Source: Pseudopithomyces maydicus
Taxonomy: Eukaryota > Ascomycota > Dothideomycetes > Pleosporales > Didymosphaeriaceae
Length of the DNA stretch: 64,000 nucleotides
Reading direction: 5' to 3'
Assembly (NCBI GenBank): GCA_026873275.1
Contig: JANTUC010000008.1
Coordinates: 558,001 to 622,000 of the forward strand
Shown: piece after piece, positions 46,671 to 58,123 of the stretch
Layout: every line of letters starts with the position of its first letter
How positions within the stretch are numbered: the stretch's first letter is position 1
Position numbers and translations under genes: made by a program
The notes under the pieces: generated by a model
Told to the model about the DNA's origin: nothing
Seen by the model: the letters and a program-made list of their open reading frames with translations, nothing else
Database searches by the model: none

Positions 46671-47477
46671 TCAGGTGCCACCCATGACGATGTCGTCCCC
46701 AGGCCGTGTGGTCGTACCTTCCTTTAGGGTGGCAAGCCGCATCCCTCCCAACGGATTAGACACTCCAAGACGTGATTTTTCACCTCGCTTGGCCTTGATT
46801 TCGTTGAGCCGTTCTAAAAAGCTAGCAGGCGCTGGTCGAGCGGCTGGTGCTTCCGCTGGGGTGCTTGTTAGAAATTGTGGTGCAGCGACAGGCACACTCG
46901 TGGTACCTTCGTTGTCAGTAGCAGGGACATCGGTGGCTGAAGAACCCTCCATATTCTCGGCTCCAGTCTGTCCCTCGACGCCGGGATCCTCGTTGAAAAG
47001 TTCGTCTTTCGGTCGCATCTGCGCTACCCTAGCCACCAGCCTTGCAGACCCCGTCGCAAGCAGATCTACAGAAGGCAAGGCCCGCAGCGGCTCTTCTGCT
47101 TGGTTGCTGCCAGAACTTGGCTTGGCAAAGATAAAGTCGGTGCCGATTACCTTGCTCCAGTCACAACTTAGCAGCTGACCGTTGTACATCATGAGAGGGC
47201 TTTCCGTATGGAGGTCGCTGATTTGAATCTTTCCAATCGACTCATCCTCATTTTCGATATTGTGCAATGCTGAATGGCTCTCTGCTTCTCGTCGTTCTGC
47301 GTCGAGCGCTCTCAACTTGGTCCTGAGCAGCGTCGGGTGCCCTTTTTGAGTAGATCCACTTATACCAAGTGCGCCTTGGACGGCGGGTACATTTGCCAGG
47401 TCGATGGGTATGTAGAAATCTTCTGTCTCATTGTCGTCGTATTCGTATTCCCATTCTTCGTCATCTGATTCTCCCAT
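46671..47477 (-). CDS. TFIIIC triple-barrel subunit (Sfc7/Tfc7-like)
   Basis: A single exon of 268 residues from ATG 47477. The acidic start (MGESDDEEWEYEYDDNETED) is followed by a triple-barrel segment: FYIPIDLANVP, the structured IGKIQISDLHTESPLMMYN and GQLLSCDWSKVIGTDFIFAK. This matches the domain of the TFIIIC subunit called Sfc7 in fission yeast and GTF3C6 in animals. TFIIIC binds tRNA-gene promoters to recruit TFIIIB and RNA polymerase III. The C-terminal 130 residues are low complexity (Ala, Pro, Thr), with a basic SFLERLNEIKAKRGEKSR motif. Frame upstream of the chosen ATG is open but contains a hydrophobic run that looks non-coding. Confidence 0.8.
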   Translation of the reverse strand: MGESDDEEWEYEYDDNETEDFYIPIDLANVPAVQGALGISGSTQKGHPTLLRTKLRALDAERREAESHSALHNIENEDESIGKIQISDLHTESPLMMYNGQLLSCDWSKVIGTDFIFAKPSSGSNQAEEPLRALPSVDLLATGSARLVARVAQMRPKDELFNEDPGVEGQTGAENMEGSSATDVPATDNEGTTSVPVAAPQFLTSTPAEAPAARPAPASFLERLNEIKAKRGEKSRLGVSNPLGGMRLATLKEGTTTRPGDDIVMGGT

Positions 47478-47920
47478 TGTGATCAACCACCCGCTAAGTA
47501 TAAAAGCGTGATGTGTGAAGGTCCTGGGGAGACTTGGGACTTTGGATCCACGGTGCCAGGAAGCTTTTACCGATTGCGCTAACCATATTGGGTAAAACTG
47601 GCGCAATCGCAGAGGTGCAGCCTGAAAACACTTGACCACGAACAGTGCAACACTCAGGCAAGCTATGTGTACTGTGATCAAAGAGAAAAATAGTACAACT
47701 AGTGCATGGGTTCTCACCGGTTGTCTCAACTTTTTTGTGAGTTAATTTTACGGAAAATATCTGGGACTCCAATAGCACTAGACATGTTGTCATACCAATT
47801 GAAGAAGATTTGACCATCAGCAGCAAGTTGCGACAGACAAAGGTATTCTTGACGAGTGTGCGATTCTATACTGCTTGGCCTTGAGACCAATGTCTAGATT
47901 TTGCTACACAACACAAATTA
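47478..47920. other. Intergenic interval
   Basis: Non-coding sequence between the TFIIIC-subunit start and the Pmr1 stop, with presumed promoter sequence of the former. Nothing else is seen. Confidence 0.55.
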
Positions 47921-50900
47921 CTATACACTGGTACTATACCCGCCTACACTTCCCCTCGTCAGTTTCCTCCTCTTTAGCCACTTGCGTCCCTCATCCGCCC
48001 AGAAAACACAACTAGCTACGGCGATAAGATGAATGATGTCCATCAATCCCAACGCTTCAGTTTGGAAGATGCTCTGCAAAGGCGGGAAGTAGATAACCAT
48101 AAGCTGCCCTAGCAGACTACCCGCTACAGCGTAATTAAACATTTTGTTGCCAAAGAGCTGTATCTCGCCGGCGAGTACGGACTTAGATTCGGATCGGCAG
48201 GTAAGAGCGTTGAACATGTCGAAAAGGACGAAGCAGGTGAAGGTCATGGTGGTATCGCGGGCGGTTATTTCGCCATCAATACTCATTTCGCGGTAGTATG
48301 TGAAAAGGGTGCCAAGCATGATGATGGATGCAGATTGCAGCACGCGTTGAAGAAGGGATCTGGTCAGAACCCGCGCTGTGCGAGACCGAGGAGGCCGCGA
48401 CATGACAGCCGGGTCGACAGGTTCAACACCAAGAGATTGAGCAGGTGGGCCGTCCATGAGAATGTCTATGTCTCGTCAGCATGAAGTAATAACTCTGGGA
48501 GGAGCAGACTTACTGATCCAGAGAATTTGCATAGCGTTAAGCGGGTTCTGAAAGCCGAGGAAGGTGCTCAGCAGAACCAAACTGAGCGCCGCAGCCGATG
48601 TACTCAGCTGGAAAGTGATGAAGTTCTGGATGTTGTAGAAGATGCCCTTCCCTTCTTCGATAGCGTTGAGAATGGTCGAGAAGTTATCATCTGTGAGAAT
48701 CATATCGGCAGCCTCTTTTGCTACATCTGTGCCCAGACGTCCCATGGAGATACCGATATCTGCCTTTTTGAGAGCAGGAGCATCGTTCACACCATCACCA
48801 GTCATGGCTACAACATCACCACGAGCCTGTAACGCCCGTACAATCTTCATCTTATGCTCCGGACTCGTCCGGGCGAAGATGGAGGTCGTTGCAATGGCTT
48901 GAGAAAGCTCCTCCTCGCTCATTTGATCCAGCTCGTCACCTCGTAGGACGGAGCTTCCCATTGACGAATTTGTGCTGATTGGCATGCCGAGCTTCCTGCC
49001 AATCGCTACTGCTGTCGTCTCTGCATCTCCAGTAATCATGATGACTTTCACTTTACCAGCCATCAAGCGACGTATGGCCCGCTCTACGCCTTTTCTTGGC
49101 GGATCGTTCATACCAACAAGACCAGCGAATACTAGGCCGCGATAGTGCTCATCGTCTCCTAGTGCCGAAGCACCAGACGGGGCGGGTGATGCAGTACCAC
49201 TGGTAGCCTTTCGGCCAGACTTGGAACCGCTTGCGAATCCGAGCACCCTCAGACCATCTTGAGCCATGGTTTCTGCAGCTTTGATGGCCATCTGTTTGCG
49301 GCCATGATCTAGCGGTACCTCCTGTCCTTGAGAATTGACGTATGCATCACAACGATCCAACACCTTTTCCAGGGCACCCTTGATATAAGCAACATCAGGA
49401 CTGGGAGCCAGATCTGCTCCCGAACTTCCACTGATGACTACGCCCATCCATTTCCTCTCGGAGCTGAATGGTGTTTCGTACAAACGAGCACCGATTCTAT
49501 CTCTTACATCGTCTTCTCCAAAGGCATCCAGGAGATCCAGAAGCGCAACGTCGGTAGGCTGCCCAACCCATCGGCTCTTGACGCCAGAAGTGTCGTCGCC
49601 GATCGTAGATGACAGAACTGCAGCAGTGGAAGCTGCCTGCGTCCCTACCAAACGGCCATTGTTGACAATGTTACCAATTCGCAGGATGTTACGCGTAGGT
49701 GAATCGAGAGCGTCCGAGTCATGTTTGCTTTTTACGTCTGTTGGTGCAAGTTCGTCACAATGCCAGATTTTGGTCACTGTCATGTGGTTTGTAGTCAAAG
49801 TACCTGTAAAGCTGTTAATGACTAACCGGTAGCCACCCTGCCAAATACATACCTGTCTTGTCGCTGCAGACAACATTGACGGAAGCCAACGTCTCCACAC
49901 TTGGTAAACGCCGCACAATGGCATCGCGTTTTGACATGCGAAGGACACCGAGAGCGAGCGTAACGGTAACGATAATCGGCAAGCCCTCAGGAATGGCTGC
50001 GACAGCCAGGGATACACCGATCTGGAACATTTCAAGAAATTCCCAGCCTCTCCAAAAGCCCAGCAAGATGATAAAGGCGATAACTCCAAACGACATGTAG
50101 CTAAGTTCCTTCCCAAGTCTATCCATGGAAAGTTGCAATGGAGTACGAGGGCTTTCGATCTCTTGAAGGGAGGCTGAAATGGCCCCGAATTCAGTATTGC
50201 CTCCAGTACCAATAACCAGACCCTGTCCATAGCCAGAACGAACTAATGTTCCCATGAAAGCAATGTTCTTTTGATCGTTCAAACGAATATCGGCGCCAAC
50301 AGTTCCGGTAGCAGGCGATGCGTAGAAGGGAGACGAGGGTCTTTGTGCGCCGATCGTAGGGTCAATTGTATCAGGAACTTTGGGCACTGGCTCGTTCTCA
50401 CCCGTCAGATTCGACTCGTCGATTGTCAGATCCGCGGCGTGAGTAATTCGAATGTCGGCGGGGATGCGGTCGCCGGTGTGAAATAACACCAGATCACCCG
50501 GTACTAGCAGCGTCGCAGAGATTGTGTTCGAGCGGCCTTCTGCAGCTTCGAGCGAAGCTGGTGTGTCTTTGATTTCGTCCAAGTCTGATCCATCAGCCCC
50601 CACGATGTTTGGCAGCCGACCGCTGCGCTGCTGCTCGACTCCAGCGCGAATAACGTGGGCAGAGTGAGGGACCAACTGATTCAAAGCCTCCAGTGACTTT
50701 TCCGATCGGTATTCTTGTACAAATCCTACGGTGACAACGATTGTAACGGCGGCGGCTATGCTGACGGCATCGTCCAAATTTCCCATAATCAAGGACACGG
50801 CTGCTGAACCAAGCAGCAACAATATCAGCGTCTCTTTAAACTGTTTGAGAAATCGAAGCCACAGAGGCTCCGGGTCTTCGTGCGGTAGCTCATTGAGCCC

Positions 50901-51011
50901 GTAGGTATGTATTCGTGTAGAGGCGGCAGAGGAGGACAGGCCACGGGTCACTGACGTGTCGAGCTTCCGGGCGGTCTCGTGTGAGGAAAGCAGAGAGTAT
51001 TGCGACGTCAT
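47921..51011 (-). CDS. pmr1: Pmr1-type Golgi Ca2+/Mn2+ P-type ATPase
   Basis: Minus-strand exons 51011-49853, 49803-48514 and 48465-47921 give 997 residues. The first intron splits the phosphorylation motif: CSDKTG ends exon 1 and the join restores DKTGTLTTN (Asp near 384). Seen are the cation-site AAIPEGLP in M4, TGEN in the actuator domain (SNLTGENEPVP), the nucleotide-domain KGALEKVLDRC and the hinge GDGVNDAPALKKADIGI. Hydrophobic helices follow, with MQILWINILMDGPPAQSLG restored across the second intron. The size and motifs fit the secretory pathway (SPCA/Pmr1) group rather than SERCA or plasma-membrane pumps. It supplies the Golgi with Ca2+ and Mn2+, which glycosyltransferases need. The N-terminus is Ser/Thr-rich; I chose the first ATG in frame. 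Confidence 0.95.
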
Positions 51012-52338
51012 TGACTAGGGGAAATGGTGGTCAGCTCTGCAGCAGTAACATGGAGGCTTGAGGGTAGGGCAGCGTACAGAAGGTGTTGCTCGTCGTTGTG
51101 GCGGCTCTGGGGGCTGCAGCAAAGGCGTTGCCGAGCGAGCGGTCTTGTCGGCGCCATTAGGGGCGCTATAGAGTGGCAGCGACGGCGTAGAGGCTCTGGA
51201 CATGTTGGCATGGCCAGAGGGCACCGTTTCGCAGCGCTCTGGGTGGAGGCCAGTTGGTGAGGCAGGGGCGAGAAGGGGAACGGCGTGAGGCAGGCTATTT
51301 ATAACATGGATGCTGGCAGACGACGGTGTACACGGCAGACAGAGACGAGTGCGAAGGAGAAGCAAAGAGGCGAGTTCTTCTTTGGCAGACTGATCAATCT
51401 GGCTTGATGAATTAAAACGTAGGCTAGACGCGACCGAGCGCCTCGGATGGACGACCAGGGCCCAGTTCCTCTGGCCCCAGTTTCACGAACAGGCGGCGCG
51501 TCTGGGATATGGCTGGAGATTCATATGGCCGGTCCTCGCTCCGCTCGTTATCCGCAGGCGGCTCTGCGTGCACGGGAACGATCACCATGGCTGTCTTGGA
51601 TGTGTTCGTCGCTGACCGTGGATCATCTTGGCAAATTACCGCATTAGGACGCAGAGAGAGCTCTCCGCATGCTGTCCCATGCCGGCCTCCATGTCCCGCC
51701 GACGCGAACAGGGTGCACGTTTCGATGCACCTGGCCCGAGAGGCTGCTCTGCGGGCCCGTCTCTGCTCGGGGAGTCGGATGGTTTGAGGCATGGCATGGT
51801 GCCTAGGCGTGGGCGAAGATGCCGCAAGGTGAAGGTGCAAAGCAAGCAAGCAAGCAAGCATCTCTCCGGCGCAGCTGTAAGGATTTCTGCATCGCAAGAC
51901 CAGATGCGTAGGCGCACGCGTAGCTGCGCCCTGTATTGCCTTTCCACGCATAATTAATTAATTCATTGTTCGTCGAGCGCATCCTGTGCCATGGCCATGG
52001 TTTTGCCCACTGCCCAGGTGGTGATGATGCTTGCTGCGGTTACATAAGCGGGCGCTGCCTGCCCGCCTGTGCGCTCCCAGCCTTCTGCGTGGAGCGCCAG
52101 CCCCAACCTTGGATGCGCCTATCGTCAACTCCCGCACCACCTTCACCGTCCGCACCCATCGCCGCCCGCCTTCACTGAAACTGCCAAAACACGACGCGCG
52201 TCCGGCGCTTTCACCTTGGCTGCTTGCGCACGCCCCGAACACGTCTCTACGACCCCGCGCCACGACGCGCCGCGATCAAAACAAACCCGCCCACGCGCAT
52301 AGCTTGACCTTTGCACATCCTCGCATATCCCCATCGCC
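51012..52338. other. Divergent upstream region between Pmr1 and Rad21 genes
   Basis: No gene is supported. The interval carries GC-rich open frames without domains, an AGCA tandem repeat and a pyrimidine-rich stretch just before the Rad21 start codon, as is usual for fungal leaders. Confidence 0.55.
51841..51860. repeat. AGCA tetranucleotide repeat
   Basis: Five exact copies of AGCA in non-coding sequence. Confidence 0.85.
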
Positions 52339-54300
52339 ATGTTTTATCCCTCCGAATTGCTGCAGCGCTCCGGCCCGCTGGCCCACGTCTGGCTGGCCGC
52401 CAATGCCGAAAAAAGCTCACCAAGCAGCAGGTCCTGCAGGACAAGATTGAACAGGACATCAACGAGATCATGCGCCCCCAGGCGCCCTTCTCGCTGCGCT
52501 TGAGCGGCTCGCTGATGTTCGGCGTTGTCCGCATCTACAGCAGGAAGGCCCGCTATCTGCTCGACGACTGCACCGACGCGCTGTGGAAAATCAAAATGGT
52601 AGGTTGATGGCGCCTCTGGCTCGTCTGGCTCTGGACACTGACCATTGCACCAGGCCTTTAAGCCCGGAAACATCGACTTGCCCGCCAACGCACACGTTGC
52701 CAACCCCTCGGCCCTTATCCTCCAGGACGCCATCACCGACATCGACCTCCTTGCACCCATGCCGGATCCGTCTTTGCTCTTGTCGCAGTCTCTTGATCTT
52801 CAGAGCTTGGGCATTCCCAATCTCGGCGGTGACTGGGACATGGACAGCAGCCAGTTTCTCTCTAACAGCGTCGAACAACCACGTCTTGACACCGAAATTC
52901 TAGAAGACGCCGGAGACTTGGGCCTGGATCTTGGATACGACGAATTCGAACCTTTGGGTCCGTTGGACGAAGGAACTAGCATCGAAGTCGGACGTGACGA
53001 ATTGATCACCAGACGTCCGTCTGAAGAGTTTCAAACCGAATTAGAATTAGAAAAAGAGTTAGAGGACGCTGGTGATCTTGGACTTGAGCTTGGAGATGAC
53101 TTGACCGAGAACACCATACGCCCGGATATTACTATCACCGATGTAGACGTTGATATGGGCGGCATGACTGGCTTAGACAATCTTGAAGAAACTGTTGTAC
53201 CAGAAGAACAGCCTGCGCGCGACCGCTCCGCATCACCACTCTCTGAACTTGGCGAAGATGAAGAACGCGCTCTGGAAGAGGAGGTCCATAATACCAGTAT
53301 ATTCCAGCCTAATGCCGAGCAGGAGCAAGACGAGGAAGAAGAGCAGCATCAAGCTCGTGCCAAGCGACGAAGAGTAATTCAACAGGATACTCAGACTCAG
53401 CTTTCCTCCAATGAAATACGCGCCCAGCAGAACAACCGCGAAGACATCCTGAAGCCTGCTTCGTTCTTACCTCGGGATCCGCTTCTCATGGCCCTCTTGA
53501 ACATGCAAAAATCCGGCGGTTTCGTGTCCAGCATTCTTGGTGATGGGCGGAGTCAAGGTTGGGCACCGGAGTTGCGCGGCATTCTGTCACTAGAAGTCGT
53601 GTCTCGTCCAATCCAGAAGAGAAAACGGGATACCGAAGCTGCTACAGCGGACGATGCTCGCGCAACTGCATCGCCCGTGCCTCAGCTAGAATTCGAAGCA
53701 GACCACCCGCTAATTGAAGAGGGCGACATCGGCATCGGCGGAGACACTACTATTGGAGACGAAGAGGGTATCCAGATACCCGAAGATGAACCCATCATTC
53801 AAGAAGAGGAGGAAGAGGAGGAGGTTTTCTCTCCTATCCCAGACAACTTCGACGACACGACATACCCCATCCTACACCCCGCAGACAGTGGTGTTGTATC
53901 CCTTGAAACGAAACATGCCGTCCATCTGCTACGCCAGGTGTTTGGTGACGCAGCGGAGACAAGCGAGGAAGAGCGCAGAAACACAGCAGTGTCTTTCCAG
54001 GGCATGTTCCCAGAAGCCACCACTACTAAGCCTGATATTGCTCGCATGTTTAACGAAATTCTGGTGCTGGGTACCAAAGATGCTATCAAGGTTGAACAGA
54101 AGACCGATGAAAACGAGCTCGGTGGTCCCATCCGTATCCGTGCCAAACGCGGTCTTTGGGGCTCATGGGCAGAAACCGATGTGTCGGGAGCAGAGGCTAT
54201 CAAATCTGCTGCTGCTGCTGAGGCTGCTGCAGGTGGTCTTGAGACGACTGCGACCTCTGCCGCACCTGCTCCTTCTGCTGAGGTTACAGTAGAAGCTTAG
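52339..54300 (+). CDS. rad21: Cohesin kleisin subunit Rad21/Scc1, with apparent frameshift
   Basis: Exons 52339-52598 and 52654-54300, about 635 residues once the frame is kept. The N-terminal Smc3-binding domain is clear: MFYPSELLQRSGPLAHVWLA, then KLTKQQVLQ and FSLRLSGSLMFGVVRIYSRK. Between these, the run GCCGAAAAAAGCTC holds six A, one fewer than the family frame needs (AANAEKKLTK). Exon 1 is 260 bases, one short of a full 87 codons, which confirms the missing base. The acidic middle has repeated EDAGDLGLDLG and EDAGDLGLELG units and a separase-type site SIEVGR (residues about 196-201). The C-terminal winged-helix domain (from HAVHLLRQVFGDA) ends with a long Ala/Thr tail. It closes the cohesin ring with Smc1/Smc3. 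A homopolymer sequencing error is the likeliest cause of the shift. Confidence 0.92.
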
Positions 54301-54801
54301 ATGGATTGAAAAGTAGGTTTCCGTGTCTATACAGGGTTTGTTTTGAGCTTGCGGTGATAATCCAAGTCAAGCGGCGTTGGAATACCCTTTGGGTGTATGA
54401 GCTGGCGGGGTCAGGGAGGCTCATTGTCACGGCGTATTGGTGTTTTGATAGGGGCATTGGTATTTTTTGTATATTTATGCGAGGAACAAATGCATACCAT
54501 TCTCAGAATTGATCATTTGTGTCTAAAGTATCGATCCGGTAGACTGACCATGAAGACCAGATCCGCAATGCTACTAGCATTAACAACCCTTGAAACCTTC
54601 TTGGGTTATACATATCTATCATGCAATTGGCCCAGTTGCCGCCGTGTCTCACCCCTGCACGAGCGCCTCTCCAGCCGCAGGTCAAGCATAACGTGATAGG
54701 CAAAGCGCCACCGGAGTCGGTGCGCAGACACCCCTCAGCCTGATATCAATCTATTCGAACCTCAATTCATACTACATCCCTTTTGTTTCGTTATTTTGGG
54801 C
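54301..54801. other. Intergenic interval
   Basis: The 3' flank of Rad21 and the upstream region of the HeLo-like gene. No gene or repeat is seen. Confidence 0.6.
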
Positions 54802-57346
54802 ATGGCTGATCCGCTCTCGATAACCGCAAGTTGCGTCGCACTTGTTACTGCCGTCCTAAACACGTCTAAGGTTGTGACGGGCTTCATCCGTGACGTGCGA
54901 GAAGCACGAGGTGACCTTGACGCTGTGTCGCGGGAACTTTCTTCCCTAGCCACTATCTTGGAATTACTTAAAGAAGACACGACCGAAGAGAACAGTACAT
55001 TGATCCCAAAGACATTAAAAATACAAATAACAGGAATACTTGTGAATTGTACGAGTGTCGTTTCAAGCATAAAGTATGAACTGTATAAGCCCGACAAGTC
55101 ACGGATGGAGAAGATTGCATATTGGACCCTGGGCGGTGGGAAGGGCGAGATGGCGAAACTTCGATCGACGCTCGAAGCCCATAAGACTGCGCTGGACATT
55201 GCTCTTGATTTATTGTCGATGTAAGTGGCATCAGCCCTTCACTCCTGGCATCCGAATGCGTGTCATTTATTACCTAAACACAGGAACTTGTAAACGTCTA
55301 GATTCCACGTATTTGATTACGAACAGACCGATATAACTGACTTCCTCATAGCACTATCATTCGCGACGTCAAAAAAGACACAGCTCAGATTTTAGAAGAC
55401 GCTGCCGCAATAAAAGACGATACAGCACAAATCCTAGAAGAAATCGCTCGACTACAATCACGATTACCAGAGGACGCCACCGAAGGCCGGTCCAACGAGA
55501 TGCTTCAAAGATATCTGGACAGTCTTACTTCATACGCCGGGACCGTTCGCGATCTTTCCACCGAGGATGATGTGGATTCATTCTGGTCTCCAGAGGCCAC
55601 TTCCCGATCACAGAGTTTTGAAGAAGCAAGGAGCTTTTTCTCATTTGCTCCGTTACCCGAGCAGACAGAAGTTAATAAGGAAGGCGCAACCCCCACTGAG
55701 CACCAAAGAGGGTTCACTCAGGTCCAACCGGGAACCACGAACACCATTACTGCACAAGAGCAAAATAGTGATACTGGGCAGGTCGAGCCTCAGCCATTGA
55801 ACAAAAGTCTGAATGACAAGAAGAATCAGACCGTGCAGCAAGCTGATATGGATTTTAGGCCGTACCTCATTCATGACGAGATAACAACCAACCAAGCGCC
55901 CGAGCTTCCTTTCTCATATGGAACGAGTGATGGAAGGACACAACCTAATATACCATTGACGAATTCCTCGCCTTCAATATTAGAGACCTACCCTGGACTA
56001 GGGATCTCCGATCCCAGAATGACTACTAAAGCAGATCATCAAGCCACCCGGTCACAGTATGCATTTCAAACGAATTCATCCTACCTCTCACAAGAGAGGA
56101 CTCATCAAGCACGCTCTGCTTCGGATTCGGGAATAACTACATCATCGGGGAGTTCCTCGACACCAGCTGAAGCCGGAAAGCAGGAAGCAGATGTATGTAT
56201 GATGTTAGTGACACTCTAGACGAAACTAGCTAATGAAACAGATTGCTCGTGGATGTCACACTGTCGAGTGTCGTGTAGATCCATGGATGCGACGGGCAAT
56301 TGGAGCTGGTTCTGACCATGAGAGCAGATTTTATCGGTAAGCGTTGGGCAAGCATCCAGAGAGCCAACGAAGCAGGTTCCCTGGATGAACAATAACGAAT
56401 TTATCGTATGACGGTTTTAGCTGACGCCTAACTTTGATTTTAGATACACAGCCTTCACGCATCTCCCTAGTCATCCGTTGAACACTGGATATACGCTTCG
56501 GCCATATCAAACCGACATCCTCATCATAATCGAAGCACCTGAGGAAACATATTGGGAGACAGTTTCAGAAACACTGAGAAGCATAGCTCGCAACATAGCC
56601 TCAGCAAAAGGGTACTCGTGGGAGCACTTTGCCGTGTGCATTGTCAAGACTTTCAAGTACGGCCATGGTGGTGCTACGTTGCTGCACGACATGGCGGGCG
56701 TAAGCGACGGAACCGAGAAGTCGATTGGCCTCAGAGCGGCGCTGAATAGGAAGATATTAGGGAACAAGCCAGCGAAGGCGCCCGAGAAGTTTGGCACTAT
56801 TGACGACACTGGGACGCAGTACATGCGCGTACCGTCGAGAGATGGTTCCTTTGTCGATGTCACGGCAAGGGCTTCGCTCGTCGAGGTCAGTGGTGTCTCA
56901 TTCAGTAGTGTTCGGCATTTATGCAGTCTGCAACTTGACTGACATTGACATAGTACACATACAAACCATACAAGCCCAGTTTCTACAATCCCAACAACGG
57001 CGAGCCTCTTCGCTCACCCATGAGGCTCCTCTCTCTCGAACACGGCGTCAAGGAGAACCGCGAGAGGCTGATTTTCGAAATCGGCCGCTTGCTGAAAGCT
57101 CGCACGTGCATATGCATGGATTGCGGAGACCAACTGGAAGACATGGAACTAAGGGACCATTGTGAGGAATTACAAGGGTATAGGGGAACGCCGGATAGGC
57201 AGTGGCAGTATGCTGGGCTGCCGGCGAAACATGCGAGAGAAACCCAAGAGAGGCTGGACAGAGAGAAGCTTGCGAGTGAGAGGCTTGCGGGGGAAAGACT
57301 GGCGAGGATGAAGCTCTCGAGGAAGAGTTCTGGAGGTGCGGGTTAG
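54802..57346 (+). CDS. HeLo-like N-terminal protein with unassigned C-terminal domain
   Basis: Exons 54802-55220, 55352-56192, 56242-56336, 56444-56885 and 56954-57346 give 729 residues with consistent phases. The N-terminus (MADPLSITASCVALVTAVLN and the helical region that follows) is typical of the fungal STAND/HeLo-like domain found in NLR-type self/non-self recognition proteins. A repeated helical unit follows (DTAQILEDAAAI and DTAQILEEIARL), probably a coiled coil. The middle 270 residues are Ser/Thr/Gln-rich and look disordered. The C-terminal part is globular (YTLRPYQTDILIIIEAP; WEHFAVCIVKTFKYG; CICMDCGDQLEDME), but I recognise no NACHT, NB-ARC, WD or ankyrin domain. It therefore lacks the usual STAND core. 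Function unknown; a role in recognition or cell death is inference from the N-terminus alone. Confidence 0.82.
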
Positions 57347-58123
57347 GGAGAGTTAGTACGTGTTTATCGCGCTATATAGACATGATGATGTATAGACATC
57401 ACGAGGGCAACGCAACCTTAGAACGCAGAGCCCATGTGCCGTCCATGTGACGTGGTTGTTGCTCAGGTGGTCATGGAGAGGAACGGCGCCTGATTGGTAT
57501 TCCAGACGGGGTTCTAAATGGATCACCGCACAGGCAAACACCGTAGATCGTTCTACCATGCGCAAGTAGTGCATCAGTACGTTCTGTTCGCTGGCAGTAG
57601 CGCAGAGCAGTCGTGCCAGTGAGTGCGTGGGGACGGGCAGGGATTGGTGTGCGCGGCCGTCGGGAAGGCGCCATTGGGCATCCATCGCTTCCGCTGCCCC
57701 CCAAGAGCCCACAACGCGAACCACTTTGTTGCACTCACGAGGCGGTGAACGACTGGGCTGCACAATAATAACTTCTGACACAACCCTCCATCCTATCCTC
57801 CTCTTCCTGCGCACCTTATCTGCTTTTTTTTTACTGTCATGTCTAAGGTGCCGACCACTTGTTATTGCCCCCGTGACACTTCAATGGCGCAGTGTTGTTA
57901 CGCCTCATCGCACAACCACAGCCCACCTTGAGCCATCCCGTCGCACCGCGCAGTCTGAGTTACTCGACAGCATGCATGTAATCGCGCACTGTACTATATT
58001 GGAATATCTACATACACGTTTCCACCTTTTTTCCAGGCTCCATCGGCACATTCAATATTAGATTCATCCATCTCGACAGCCACGCCTACCAGGATCTCCT
58101 GCATCCCTGCGGGAACACGTAGC
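57347..58123. other. Intergenic interval upstream of DUF6594 gene
   Basis: About 780 bases, with a T-rich patch near 57.83 kb. No coding sequence is supported. Confidence 0.55.
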
